The notes under the pieces: generated by a model
Databases searched by the model: none
Told to the model about the DNA's origin: nothing
What the model saw: only the letters and a program-made list of their open reading frames with translations
Part shown: in pieces, positions 46,946 through 58,274 of the stretch
Layout of the letters: the number at the start of each line of letters is the position of its first letter
Numbering within the stretch: the stretch's first letter is position 1
Position numbers and translations under genes: made by a program
Source: Oryzias latipes
Lineage: Eukaryota > Chordata > Actinopteri > Beloniformes > Adrianichthyidae
Direction of reading: 5' to 3'
Assembly (NCBI RefSeq): GCF_002234675.1
Contig: NC_019862.2
Coordinates: 18,499,514-18,563,513 of the forward strand
DNA length: 64,000 nucleotides

Positions 46946-47499
46946 ATACGGCTGCATTAGCAAAAGAAAGAGTTTCTGTTTGTAGTAGAAGAACAGACAA
47001 AGTAAACACACGAGTTTCTGATCTTATTTCCATTTTCCTTGTGACGCATATGTATATAACTTAAATGAATTACTTCTATTGGTAACAAGTAATTGAGTTA
47101 AATTTATTCAACCTCATTTCTATAAAACTCAGTAATTTTTTGTACAACTCAAATTTACGTTTTATCTAACTAAATGTCACATTACTCCAATTCAATTTAT
47201 CTTTTTTCCATCTTAATTATGATTCTTGAACTCTCATGTGTCTAAGATTGAGCCGGCAGATATGCTCATTTTTTTGACAATTAAAAGGACGAGGAAAAAG
47301 AATTCTCTGTCATTATGATTACATACAAAGAAGGTAGGAGTGCTATATAAACTCATCATCCTCTCCTTCACACTCACTCATGGTGCAGAGACGTAGGCAT
47401 AGTAGGACAAAGTAACTCGGCAAAACACGGTAAAACACAGTAAAATAGCTAAACAACTAAACACATTTGGTCAAAAACCTACGGTGGCCCAGAAGGGTC

Positions 47500-47860
47500 A
47501 CAACACAACACATTAACTTTATACACAACACACTAACTTTACACACAACACATTAACTTTACACACAACACATTAACTTTATACACAACAAACTAACTTT
47601 ACACACAACAAACTAACTTTACACACAACACATTAACTTAACACACAACACAATAACTCACAACACAACACAATAGCTCACAACACAACACATTAACTCA
47701 CAACACAACACATTAACTCACAACACAACATAATAACTCACAACACAACACATTAACTCACAACACAACACATTAACTCACAACACAACACATTAACTCA
47801 TGGCCCAGAAGGGTCACAACACAACACATTAACTTACCTCACAACACATTAACTCACAAC
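47500..47860. repeat. Minisatellite of about 21-bp CACAACACATTAACT units
   Basis: About 17 imperfect units vary between ACTTTACA, ACTTAACA and ACTCACAA endings. The phrase GGCCCAGAAGGGTCACAACA occurs at both the start (47486) and near the end (47802). It is absent from the equivalent place in the second copy of the element, so it arose after the copies split. Confidence 0.9.
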
Positions 47861-47935
47861 GGAAGTAAAGCAGCAATTGAAGTGCTTTTATTCTGAAATT
47901 TCTACTGGGCTGAGCAGCTAACTACCTAACAGAAA

Positions 47936-48249
47936 GTAATGTCACAGTGAGCTGTGGAGGGAGCATGTTATTGCTACAAGAGAAGCTAGCAGCAGTGTTG
48001 CAAGAAACTTTGTCTTTACTACGGTTCTCCTTCCTCTAAACACACACAATATGAACGCACACTCCTCCCTCCGCTCTGACACCCCCCTCTGTCGCTGCAC
48101 GCGCGCTCCTCTCCTCTCCTTTTTTCCGCTCAGTCTTCTCACACAGGCACGTGCAGTCCCCAATACACACGCACACACAGGACGGAGCGGAAAAAAGGAG
48201 AGGAGAGGAGCGCGCGTGCAGCTCCCTCCACAGCTCACTGTGACATTAC
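47936..48249. repeat. Nested palindromic element with 29- and 36-bp perfect arms
   Basis: The outer arms 47936-47964 and 48221-48249 are exact inverse repeats of 29 bp starting GTAATGTCACAGTG. Inner arms 48096-48131 and 48185-48220 are exact over 36 bp. On the right the inner and outer arms adjoin; on the left they are separated by 131 bp. The ORFs at 47942-48272 on both strands arise from this palindrome. Confidence 0.9.
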
Positions 48250-48463
48250 CTCAAACTTATCGTGGGAGCTAGCATAACCTGCTTTCTGGAATACCCCCCG
48301 GAGAATTTCTTTGTGTTGATATTTTGTGACCCATCTAAAAAACAACAGTAATTCTAACTAGAAATAGAACAATACCTTACCCAGAGAAGCCTTTAATCAC
48401 CAATTCACCGCTTTTTTCCCCTCAAACCTTGTGCTGTATGCTGTTTGTGTGGAACTAAGTAAG

Positions 48464-49168
48464 ACGGTATTTTCTGGAGTATAAGTCACATCAGAGTAAA
48501 ATTAGAGGAGCCAAAAAATGTAAAGATAAAGAAGAAAAAAAACATAAATAAGTAGCTCCGAAGTACAAGGTGCACTTTTAGGAGAAAGGTTTGACGCTTC
48601 TGAACAAATCTGCCAAGCCCGGTCTAATGCTGCGTTCACACCAAATGTGTTTCATGTCCCTAATTTGTCTCCACTGCCTCTTTTGACATGCTTCAAATTT
48701 GATGCTCAATGCTTGTCCAAAAATGTTACAAACAAGATGCTTCTGTCCTGTGTGGGAGAAGCTACCATCAAGTTTTTAGCCTCATCGCTGAATTGATGAC
48801 TTGCTGTCCCACTATAGTCCATGGAAGTAGGGAAAAAAACAAAATAAAAATAATTTCTCTATGCTTAAAAGAAAAATACCATAAAGTTCAGGAGGAGAAC
48901 AATCACATTCTCCTTCATGTTTGTTTTGGACAGTGCTTCTTCTTTTGCGTTTCTGTCAACAGTAAATACTGACACACCACCCTACAGTGCCCTCTAGCTG
49001 TTGTTAGCAGGAAAAAACCACTGAAAGGCAACCATTAGGGAGAAAATAACAACTATATGGCTAAATATTTATTTATTTAAAATCACACAAAAATTGCTCC
49101 TGAGTATAAGTCACTCCCCCTGGCCAAACTTTGCAAAAAATTGCAACTTATACTCGGTAAAATACCGT
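48464..49168. mobile_element. TIR element of the ACGGTATTTTC type, with an insertion
   Basis: The left end ACGGTATTTTCTGGAGTATA and the inverted right end ACGGTATTTTACCGAGTATAAGT are terminal repeats of a widely dispersed vertebrate MITE type. Sequence from about 48627 (after TAA, starting TGCTGCGTTCACACC) to about 48970 looks like a Harbinger-like piece inserted inside, but I could not find its right end. Flanks are taag and aaag. Confidence 0.6.
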
Positions 49169-51789
49169 AAAGGTAGTTTTTTTATTAGGCGAAATGGTTC
49201 AGTAGAGCTTATTAGAGGTTGAAACAAAAAAAGCTCTGATTATGCTTGGATTCTGATTATTTAATGAATGTTAAGAATGAGATTTAAATTAAAAAGGATA
49301 AATCAGTTTGTTTGCCTTCTTTTCAAAAATGGTTCAAAAGCAATGCTTAATATAAGAGACCTGACCTCAAGAGTTCAAGGGAACTTGTGAAATTCCATTG
49401 ATTTAATATTCTTTTGTTTTGTTTTTTCCACAGTAGATAGAAAGGTAAAATCTAAAAGAACCGTTGCTGCTTATGAATAACAGTAATGAATTAAAATATA
49501 AATGCAATATGAAATACCTAAAAACACTCAATTGTACAAAGTGAGTTTTAATATCCTAACTGTAATTAACTTATTTTAACAAAGACAAAACTGTAATCTA
49601 AGTTTAAGCTGAAACAAAAGTTTCCATGTTCACCTTGGAGATAAAGTCTGTCTATTGATGTTTACAGAGAAATTCAAACAGCATGAAGATGACTGATAAA
49701 ATGTGAAATTTACTAAACTAAAAATGTTTATGAAAATTGATTAGATCACTAAGTGAAGAAATTGTGCCTGCACATTATCTATGAGACTGAGATGGACACT
49801 GATTTGCACAAACCCTAACATTTTCAATTCAAGCACAATTGATAAAAATACAAATAGATTTGTCTAACAGATGACTTGGGCATTTTTCTAAAGGGTCAAT
49901 TGCTAGATCTCTTTCATTGAGTCTGTAAATCAATGACTTGCCTTCAGTTTGTTATTTTTTCGTGTCAACAATGTAAATAGTTTTCATTAAAAAATTATGA
50001 AGCACCTAAACAGCTCTCTGAGACTATTCATATTAAAATTACTCTACAATCAATCTTAACATTTAAATATAAAAGAAAAATATATAAATTGTGTGGGTGT
50101 TCTTTGACAAACTAATCACAATCTTTTAATCTTGAAACTCTCTTCAAGATATACTTGAAAGATAATCAACAAATTTTGTTTAATTTTAGATTGCAAACCT
50201 GCATGGTTATTAAACATTTTCATCAATGCCAATAAATAATTGTACAGAACATATTTGGAGTTAATATTTTTGACTTTTTTATTTAAATGAAGAATTCCCA
50301 GAAAGGCGTCCAGTGCACTTGGGAAACTGTTGCCAATTTTACTAGGATCAAAATTAGGAAAAATCTGTGTAGAAAAATGTACACAAAACTTCAAAAATTT
50401 GTCTAGATCAGGGAGATAAAGCCAGAGCTTAGTATGCAGTGTACTAAAAGCTGAAGCTGTTTGCGAATGCGTCTTCAAAAATGTTGTTTTCCTTGCATTT
50501 TGACAGAGCCAGACTCCACTTCTTGTTGGTGGGAGCTGCAGAGTGGTGGCGACAGTCTCTAACAGGCCACAGAAGGGAGCTGTCTTTACAAAAAACAGAG
50601 CTGTCCATTTGGGTTTTGGTAAACAGTAGTGAATGCAAATCCTCAACACAACAAAATACTCGCACATCCCCTATGCATAATAAATATTTCACAAGTTTCT
50701 AACTTTGTCTCCCTTGCACATAAATAATACCATTGTAGTTAAAACCTACTCAATACAACGTTGTCAGTCTGCACCCTGCTAAAAATACCTCACACAACAA
50801 ACAAGGCTGTTTAGACTGTGTACGCAAGTAAAAGAGGCCACTAATCAACCAACAAAGAGCTTATGGAGGAGAAGAGAGGAGAAAAGACAGTGTGAGAATA
50901 CTGAGAAGAAAGAAAACGAGATACTTCAGGACACACATGGTATGCAGGGAGTTAACCGAGACAGGAGATAAACATGAACAGACTAAAACAGCAAAGTCAT
51001 GACGAGACAGAAAAACAGAAGTTAGTACAGACAGCCTGAGCTTGGTAGACTCAGTTTGAAGCTGTTTAGTACAAGAAATCATCTGTTTTATAATGGAAAA
51101 AAAATGTTGCTTTGTTTGCCACATTTGTCGATGCAGTTTTTCTAATTCTGGGTCGATCAAAATAATGCAATAAATTGTACAAAGTAATTTTCTTTAATTA
51201 CATTTTTAATAAATGTAACCAGAGCCTTTAATTTGTGTTAATATTAAATCCTGGAGCACAATTTCAAAGCAAGTCAACATAAAGAGTAACCAAACTCTGA
51301 AACCAAACACCAATGTTTGAAACTTACCCCAACTCTTTCGTTCCTCTCTTGTTCTTTACTTTTCAGCCGAACTACATTGGACGCTCGTGCACAGATGTTA
51401 TGCAATAAAGCTGCAACCGAGGCCCTTCTTTTTTCCTGGCCCCTGGATTTACAATGTTAATTCTCATAGTGCACATAAGGACAAATGCTTAAGTGCAACA
51501 AACCACTCCAGAAAAAAAAAAAAAAAAGATGTGGCAAACAGAATTGATGTGTTTACAACAATATTAACAGACATAAAAAAAAAGGTGTTTGTACATTTTT
51601 GGTTGCAAGACGCAACAAACGTATACTCCATTCATAACTATTCTGACAGTCAGTCAGGATGATGCAAACATTTTCATGATTTTGACAAGTGCTAACCTGT
51701 AGTCATGATTTTTTTCATGGACAATAAAGCTTCAAGCAACTTTTAAAGGTGTGCAAAACTGTGCCATCAAACACAAGAGCATTAGTTTG
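49169..51789. other. AT-rich stretch, one long ORF, otherwise nothing recognised
   Basis: Apart from the ORF at 50116-50667, I see no coding signal, TIR or SINE. There is a poly-A run at 51513-51527. Confidence 0.5.
50116..50667 (-). CDS. Unrecognised 183-codon ORF
   Basis: This is the longest open frame in the window, from ATG at 50667 to a stop at 50116-50118. I recognise no domain. The N-terminal 50 residues are rich in Cys, Phe and Leu (MCEYFVVLRICIHYC), followed by QLPPTRSGVWLCQNARK and, near residue 105, IFPNFDPSKIGNSFPSALDAF; the C-terminal part is Leu/Lys/Asn-rich and could form helices. At 65% AT a frame this long is unlikely by chance (about 0.01 expected in 64 kb by my rough estimate). 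No promoter, Kozak context or splice partner was identified. It may be a single exon, a fossil of a mobile element, or chance. Confidence 0.2.
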   Translation of the reverse strand: MCEYFVVLRICIHYCLPKPKWTALFFVKTAPFCGLLETVATTLQLPPTRSGVWLCQNARKTTFLKTHSQTASAFSTLHTKLWLYLPDLDKFLKFCVHFSTQIFPNFDPSKIGNSFPSALDAFLGILHLNKKVKNINSKYVLYNYLLALMKMFNNHAGLQSKIKQNLLIIFQVYLEESFKIKRL

Positions 51790-51844
51790 GTGTCTAGATG
51801 ACCCAACTCCCAATGATAAAGTGCCTAGGATAGCACAAGGGTTA
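51790..51844 (+). mobile_element. TTAA MITE family, copy 6 (right end only)
   Basis: Only the right 55 bp remains: GTCTAGATGACCCAACTCCC, then GTGCCTAGGATAGCACAAGGGTTA followed by C. The left part is replaced by unrelated sequence ending GTTTG. Confidence 0.85.
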
Positions 51845-51923
51845 CGTCCTTTTATGGATCTGTGCTGCTCTGTGTATAACCAGTGGAAGGAGGATTGGCA
51901 ACAACATGTCCTATACACTGGCA

Positions 51924-52041
51924 CATAGCTGTGGCACCTTGGACATGCCCAATTTCAGCCAAAGCCAAAACCTAAGCAAGAATGGGCCTTTTAGTCTTTG
52001 GATGAAAGACCACCTGAAAGTATCAGGTGCTCTAAGCTACT
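51924..52041 (+). pseudogene. 5S rRNA-like sequence (5S pseudogene or head of a 5S-derived SINE)
   Basis: About 118 nt align by eye with vertebrate 5S rRNA along its whole length: GGCACCTTGGACATGCCC (5S: CCACCCTGAACACGCCC), CTAAGCAAGAATGGGCC (5S: CTAAGCAGGGTCGGGCC), and TTGGATGAAAGACCACCTGA then GTATCAGGTGCTCTAAGC (5S: TTGGATGGGAGACCGCCTGG, ATACCGGGTGCTGTAAGC). The internal control regions (A box about 51968-51982, C box about 51998-52017) are changed at several positions, so it is probably not transcribed. LINE-like sequence follows within 90 bp, as in 5S-derived SINE3 elements, but a 5S pseudogene next to a LINE is equally possible. Confidence 0.7.
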
Positions 52042-52127
52042 GTAACCAGTCACTCAGTGTTTTCATGTGCCAGTCGGTCAAAAGGGACATCCGTTATTAA
52101 ACTCAAGCCAAATCACTCTGGTTCTTC

Positions 52128-52245
52128 TGGGGGACACCACAGGGGTGTGTTCTGAGCCCTCTGCTGAATTCCTTGTTCACAGAAGTGAACCATGACACTG
52201 GCTGAAGTCTATTGTTAAGCTGGGTGAAAACAACCACATAGTATT
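52128..52245 (+). pseudogene. LINE reverse-transcriptase fragment next to the 5S-like unit
   Basis: Translation reads TPQGCVLSPLLNSLFTEVNH, matching the RT block GVPQGCVLSPLLYSLFT of fish non-LTR elements. It is followed by SIVKLGENN where the family has TIVKFADDTT, so the catalytic FADD box is destroyed. It is very short, with no other RT blocks next to it. Confidence 0.65.
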
Positions 52246-54193
52246 CTGAAGAAAAAAGAAAAACATGGTTAAAAGTTTTTGTGAAATGAATTGAGATCAA
52301 ACCGGGTTTACAATAAAATACATAATAGAATGAGACAGCTAGAGTTGGAGAAGAACTATTGACATTCGTGGCGCCACAATGTAAAGTAACAGATGGAAAG
52401 TTAAAACCTACTTAATGCAAAAATGTAGTTAGCATTAAAAAAAAATTCCATGGTAAAGTTTTATTCATAGTAATACTGCAATTTGTTGCATCTTTTATAA
52501 TTCAGTGCCGCTTTTCTGATAATCACCGTATATGTAAAAAGTATGTTTAAACTAATTTTCTTCTTTGAATGTCTCAGACATTTACATGTCAAGCAAGCTC
52601 ATCAATTGTGCATATGCAAAACCATAAAACATTTAAAAAAAGGCTTAATTAAATGTCTAAAGAGAGAGATGATACATAATGTATCAGAGAGGGGTTGTTC
52701 TGAATATTGATTTCATTTGAAAAAGGAACAATATTGAAACCACTGACAGTGTTAAGAGGAAACTGTTGATTTAACCTTACACTGCTTTTACTTTCTTACC
52801 TGAAGTTTAAATTAAGCACTTAAGACGTTTTTAGAAATTTGGGGAACTCAGATTGCTGGATTTAAAAACAACAGTGCTCCCCATTACACTTATTTTTGTC
52901 ATTTTTATCTGCAAAAGTTCAAACAAATCTAGAAATGGTCAAAAGATTAAGGAAATTAACATTAAAATCACCCTAAGGTAAAACAAAAAGTGATGATGAA
53001 GAGGTAAAAATCTAAATTATATGCAAAGGTCAAAACTGGTAGTGGAAGCTGGAAAGCTCTGGCTAGGTGAACAATAGCAGGGCAGTGACCTGTCCTGGGT
53101 CATACTGTATGCATATTATGGGGACCAAAATGGAAATAGGATCAAGTAAACAAGAACCTGTGTATGGAACTGGGTGTTACAATGTTTTAACTGCAAAGAC
53201 ATGCTCCACCTTAGCAATCATGAAAACAGCCTTTAAACTTAGTTTTGTGTCTTTTTGAAAACAGGTTGTGTAAGTTGCATTTTGTAGGATGGTCGTACTT
53301 TATGTTTTTCCCCATGGTGTGACAGGGCTAATTTAGAGCTTGAACACAGGAAATGACCTTAATCCCTTGAGCTTTCTCTAATCTGCAAACTCTCTGTTCT
53401 TCATGCTCCAAAAGATTGAACAACGCACATATGATTGTGCAGCCACACACATAGCCTTCAGTCGGTCAGTGGTCAATGGCAAAGGGGATCTCTTTCAAGG
53501 TGATTAAACTTTCTTCTCAAGACAACAAAGAAAGCACTAACAATAATCTTTGTGGCTGCTGTTAAACCCCCATGCTCTACTGAAGAGGCTGTCTCGCAGC
53601 ATGAGGATCAAATATTTATTTTCATGTCTGTTTTTGTGAGCTTTTTGCCAGGAGAGATACCATGTTCTGGGAATTTGCAGGTCCAGCTTCCATCCATCTT
53701 CTTGTATGTTTTTGCCATGCAGTTGAGGAATATCCTCGTTTATTCAACTGCACATGAACCTCACTCATAAAGAATAATGCTCTGGCCATGCCTCTGGAAT
53801 CAAAAGTGCCAATTTCTGGTTGCAAGCCAGCTGATTCTTTTATGTGTGGGTCCTTTCACCTTGGTGATGATGTGAGAAATGCAGTTGGGGCCAACAACGC
53901 TTAGCTCCAAGTGCTGCCAAGGCACACAGTGCTCTGTCAAATGTCTTTTGGCCTCTGGCTTACTGGTTATTACAGCCCGTTACCAAGTCAACCAAGCACC
54001 TTCCAAATTTATGATATTAATTTTTGTCGGGAAGTCTAAGTACCGTTTTTTATATTAAAACAATTATCTGCATTATTGATGCAACTCTGTTACAACATTT
54101 TTTTCACATTTATGCAAAAATAAAAATTATGTAACTATACAGAAATGTTGAAAGTTCTGAAAATGTCTACTTCTTGACTTCCTAAACTAATGA
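52246..54193. other. Gene-free stretch
   Basis: Non-repetitive segments with balanced composition occur at about 53040-53260 and 53540-53980; these may be conserved non-coding DNA. I found no recognisable exon, TIR or SINE. Confidence 0.45.
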
Positions 54194-54305
54194 AATACCA
54201 CCCTCCAGGCTCATAGGGTTGCTGGAGCTTGTCCCGGCTACTGTTGGGCGAAGGCGAGGAACAGCCTGAGCAGGTCGCCAGTCTGTTGCAGGGGCACACA
54301 CTCAG
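54194..54305 (+). repeat. Fragment of a common fish LINE/SINE 3' region
   Basis: The phrase GGAGCTTGTCCCGGCTACTGTTGGGCGAAGGCGAGGAACAGCCTGAGCAGGTCGCCAGTCTG matches the dispersed fish repeat 'cctatcccagctgtcattgggcgagaggcggggtacaccctggacaggtcgccagtc' as I remember it. The ends are approximate, and the ATGG tail is lost. Confidence 0.65.
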
Positions 54306-55717
54306 TAGTCAGAAAATAAAAAAGATCATTTTTCTTTTATAAAATAATTTTATCATTTATGTCTTCACTCTATTATGAGGCCTAACTGGCATTTATACCT
54401 TGTTCTGACATTAAACTAATCAAAGTACTATCAGGATGGTTTTAAATGTGTATATGGTTGATCCCAAACATAGCCTTTACATATCCTATTTAAATTACAA
54501 CACAACATCACCTTTTACAAGCGTAGTACTTCATGACCAACGTGAGTTCTGAATTTTTCTGCATTTTTTTATTTAGGGTTTTTTTTTAGTTTGTAAAAGA
54601 TACTCATTTATTTATGATATTACTAAGTAAATATTATTTAATGTTCACATGATAAACATTGAGGGTATTTTAGGGTAAAAAAACGTCTTTTTTAACTACA
54701 GTACATCGCGTGTAGGGCATAGGTACATTTTTTTTAATTGTTGACTGGAGCACACATATGCAGACTGTTTTGTCACAGTTAACTGATTTCCATAATATAA
54801 AGAAATGAAATTTGTTTTTCTGTTTTTTTTTTTTTTTTAATTAAAATGATAAAATACATTTTCACATTTTACAAAAGCTTAAAAATCTTTCCAGGGACGC
54901 TTTAATAACATTGACAAAAATAGAAATACAGTTCCACACATCAATTCTCTATATCCTGAGTGTGAAAAAAAGACATTGTTTAAAATATAGTAGTATGCAA
55001 TCAAAAGCAGAGATTGTGATGTTAAAGAGCAGATGATGGAGACTCTTGGGTATGGAAGGAGAAATTCATGACTGAGTTCATTCTCTGTGAGGAGAACATT
55101 AACTGTTCTCTTCACAGAGGAGAAAAGCCTCTTGTCTGCTGTTCTCACACTGAGAATGTATTGTTATTTGTTTTAGTGGGTATTAACCACCATTAGCATG
55201 CACTTCAATGCACTTCATTAGGACTCTGTGTTATCATCACTGAGAAGAAAATGAGGAAGGATACAGTCGGAGAGATGAGAAGAGGCTTGATGATGATAGT
55301 TTGACATTAAAAAGTGACTAAGAAAACTCAAAGATCAAACTGTATAATGATGGGAGAAAATGTTTTTAAAAGGCTAAGATATGATCTTCATCTGCATGTA
55401 CATCAATCATGTTATCGGGTTAAGTCCATAACAGCACTGTTCAACAAAGTATGGCACTGCTAACGTGGAAGAAAACATGTGTACTAGCTTTAAACTTGTA
55501 GAACTTGTACAGTTGAACAGTTTGGACAAAATGCTGACTGGTCATATTTTAATCTACCATGTGTTGTGAAAAAGTCACAAAATATTAAACATAAGCATCT
55601 CTTGTAAGCAATCAAGCACAGGGGTGAAGGTCTCTTGGTATGGGCTTCTTTTGTATTAGAAGGACCAAGTGAACCATGAGCTCCTCCAACTGCAGATATA
55701 TTTGAAAGTCAACAACG
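54306..55717. other. Gene-free stretch
   Basis: AT-rich with long T and A runs (for example 54824-54838). The ORF at 54879-55148 on the minus strand has no recognisable product. Confidence 0.5.
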
Positions 55718-55720
55718 TAA

Positions 55721-56941
55721 AGCTGTGTTCACAATCAGGAGCATCCACGTTTAATGTTAAGTCAATGTACAGATAGGATCAGAGGTCCTGGGGCACAATT
55801 TGAGCGTTGGGCGTAGACGGTTGGGCTGGCAGCTGCCCATTTTGGGCGTTCCTGCTCTTCTACAGTAAAAAAAAAAAAAACTTTGGCAAAGACGCTGAAT
55901 TGCGTCAACCAAATAGAAACTCAGGTTTGGAACATGACGTGTTGACGCAATCAGCGGGTGGAGTCCAAATCCAGCATGCAGGAGAATTTGATCATTCTAC
56001 TCCTAAACTGTTTCTATCAAGACCATAATAAAAAGATTAATTTAATTTTTTTCATGTTTAGATATTTTCCCTCTTCTGACTAATGCAGGACAGCAAGTCA
56101 TCAAACTTGGTCACAGACAGATAGACACAAGTACCGCTGAAAGGGGCCGTCATTCTGACACAGCTCCTGGAGTAGATGGGCTATATCCAAATCCCCTCTG
56201 TACTCCCTAACTACTAAAAAAAACTATACAGTGCGGGACTATTTAAGTGCCCTGAATTTTATAAGCAGTTCCGACACCACGCTCACAATTTCTTTCTTTT
56301 TTTTAAACGGGATATATTACATCACAGATTTCACAAAGTGAAAATCCAATCGATACAAGCATTTTACGACAACTCTGAATCTACAATAAATCCAATACAT
56401 TTAAAGCTTTTTTTTGCAAAAATCGTTCAAATGCAATGCTTTGTGGTCTATATTCGCCAATCTAGTGAGCATCAATGTACAATGTTTTTTCGCAGAGACT
56501 TCTGGAAAATTTGTAGGGCACTGGATTTTAAAATTGTAGATTCGGACAGCAACAACAAATGGTGAATGGACTATATAGTGCATTATGTAGTGAGTAATGA
56601 AGGAATTTGGACATAACCATGGTGAAATTCACTGCACTGGAATCTGAGCGATCTTTCAAACCCAGAAATGGAGACGTTATTACCAATGCTTTTGTAGAGC
56701 TCTTCAAAATAAATAAACCTGATTTCTCAACATCCTCTGAGTCTTCCATGAATTGTAAATCATATATACAGTCAAGGTTTTCATTTCAATGAGGCCAAAA
56801 ACCTCCAGCACACATGTCTCAAGTGTCAAGTTTATGAACACATTTTTTGGACAAGCCTCAAGCAGTGAATTTGACGCATGTGAAAAGAGAGGCGTTCGAC
56901 ACCAATACGATGCGCAACTTGTGTTAGGTGTGAACACAGAA
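55721..56941. mobile_element. PIF/Harbinger-like element with nested MITE
   Basis: The left end AGCTGTGTTCACA and the inverted right end TTCTGTGTTCACA are flanked by TAA (55718-55720 and 56942-56944). The left terminus resembles those at 8599 and 41909, and all three have AAGTC.ATGT about 40-90 bp in. A second, smaller element (56179-56618) is inserted within. No transposase was recognised. The overlapping ORFs at 55807-56937 on both strands lie within it. Confidence 0.65.
56179..56618. mobile_element. 440-bp MITE with ATG target duplication
   Basis: The left end GGCTATATCCAAATCCCC and the inverted right end GGTTATGTCCAAATTCC are terminal repeats. It is flanked by ATG on both sides (56176-56178 and 56619-56621). 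The internal phrases CTCTGTACTCCCTAACTAC and GCATTATGTAGTGAGTAATG are also near-inverted. This matches a common fish MITE with 3-bp target duplications. It is nested in the element at 55721-56941. Confidence 0.7.
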
Positions 56942-56944
56942 TAA

Positions 56945-58057
56945 GATTGATTGAAATAAACAATAAACTACCACTACTACACTACCACCTATTTGTGCAT
57001 TTATTACAAGGTTTTATCTGGTGCTACTGAATTTGACATTAGCTTATTCTCTTATTTACATGATTAAATATATAATGTTTAGAAGTGTTTATACTCCTTA
57101 AACCCTTAAAGCCGTTATCCTGCAAAGGTTCAGTGCAGCAGTAAATTTTAATAGCAGAACAGGAGATTTCTTCTCAAAATACCTTTGATCCATTTTTTTT
57201 CTAATCTGTGTGTGTGTGTGGCCCTAAGTGTGATAAAGGCTCTTTTTGTTTTTTATCTTCAATCACACAGTGATGAACAATGTAGGGTTTCAGTTTCTTG
57301 CCTAAGGACAGTTCAACTAATGGAGAGTTTAAACCAGAAAAAATTGGAGCTGCTTTCTTTATTGGCTTGACTGCTAATTCTTTAATATAATTTGTTCCAT
57401 ACTCACAAATGTTTTGGGGGTTTTTTTCTTCACATTTTTGGTATCCAAAGCCATGTTTGCCTCACTTTCTAGAAACTAAATGCAGCAGAAAGTTTCAAAA
57501 ATACTAAAAACTGCAAACGTTTTTAGATTTTTTCAGCCTGTAAAATTGCAAACTTTAATACATTAACATCTTTTGGAGACTATATCCCTCTTAACTGGTC
57601 AAAAACACTTTTAACTGTAACTGACAGGCTAATATGCTTCAATGTTTGTTTTCTACTAAGTGTTACAAAAGATTTGAAGGATCTGAGACATCGGTGTGAT
57701 TACAGTAAACAGAGCTGAAGTGCTGCTCTTTTCTGCTGTCTGTGACATCAGAAGTCAACTGAAACCTAATGCCTCAGAGAGACAGTCTTTTTTTTTTTGT
57801 CCAAAGATTGGTAAAAAAAAAATGGTCATGTTTTATCATCTTGATTTTTGTCAAGTTTGTTCAAAAACGAACATGGGTTCAGTCTGACAAATGCAGAACA
57901 CTGCTTCTTTTATCTATCAATCACATTATTCATAGAGCAACTTTCATCAGCATGCTGTAGAACGCAAGGTGCTTGACATATATTTAGGTTAAAACCATAA
58001 AAAGTCATAAAACACAATAGATCAAAAACAACAACAACAACAAAAGATGAACAAAAA
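56945..58057. other. Gene-free stretch
   Basis: A short TG run at 57209-57220 and A/T runs are present. No exon, TIR or SINE was recognised. Confidence 0.5.
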
Positions 58058-58274
58058 CTGGGGGTTATTCCAGAAGGCCCTGTTAAACTACCCTGACTTT
58101 AACCCTGAACTCTGGCTGAAATCCGCCTGAACTTGCTTACTCTGGGTATGTCTGTTTCTAAAGACCGGATATGAATTAGCGTAATTACGCTCGACTTGGT
58201 AACCCTGGGTTAATGCGCGTGCACGGCAAGTTCATAAAGACATTCTCAATGGATCGACGATGTCCAGAGTCGCC

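Larger units (their letters stand above)
46630..48301 (+). mobile_element. 1.6-kb TIR element with MYB/SANT-like relic, copy 1
   Basis: The left end is CAGGGGGGTATTCCAGGAAGC and the inverted right end is CCGGGGGGTATTCCAGAAAGC, followed by AGGTTATGCTAGC. It is collinear at both ends with 58058-59670. It contains a relic ORF (46845-46945), a minisatellite (about 47500-47860) and a nested palindrome (47936-48249). A MYB-like ORF without a nuclease fits a PIF/Harbinger or ISL2EU-type element, which is inference. The target duplication is not clear. Confidence 0.7.

Noticed and set aside
47500-47860. Regular direct repeats that might suggest a CRISPR array
   Set aside because: Units of about 21 bp are contiguous with no unique spacers, and the host is a eukaryote. 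It is a minisatellite.
47942-48272. ORFs with near-identical peptide stretches on both strands
   Set aside because: The similarity follows directly from the perfect inverted repeat; they are not a gene.
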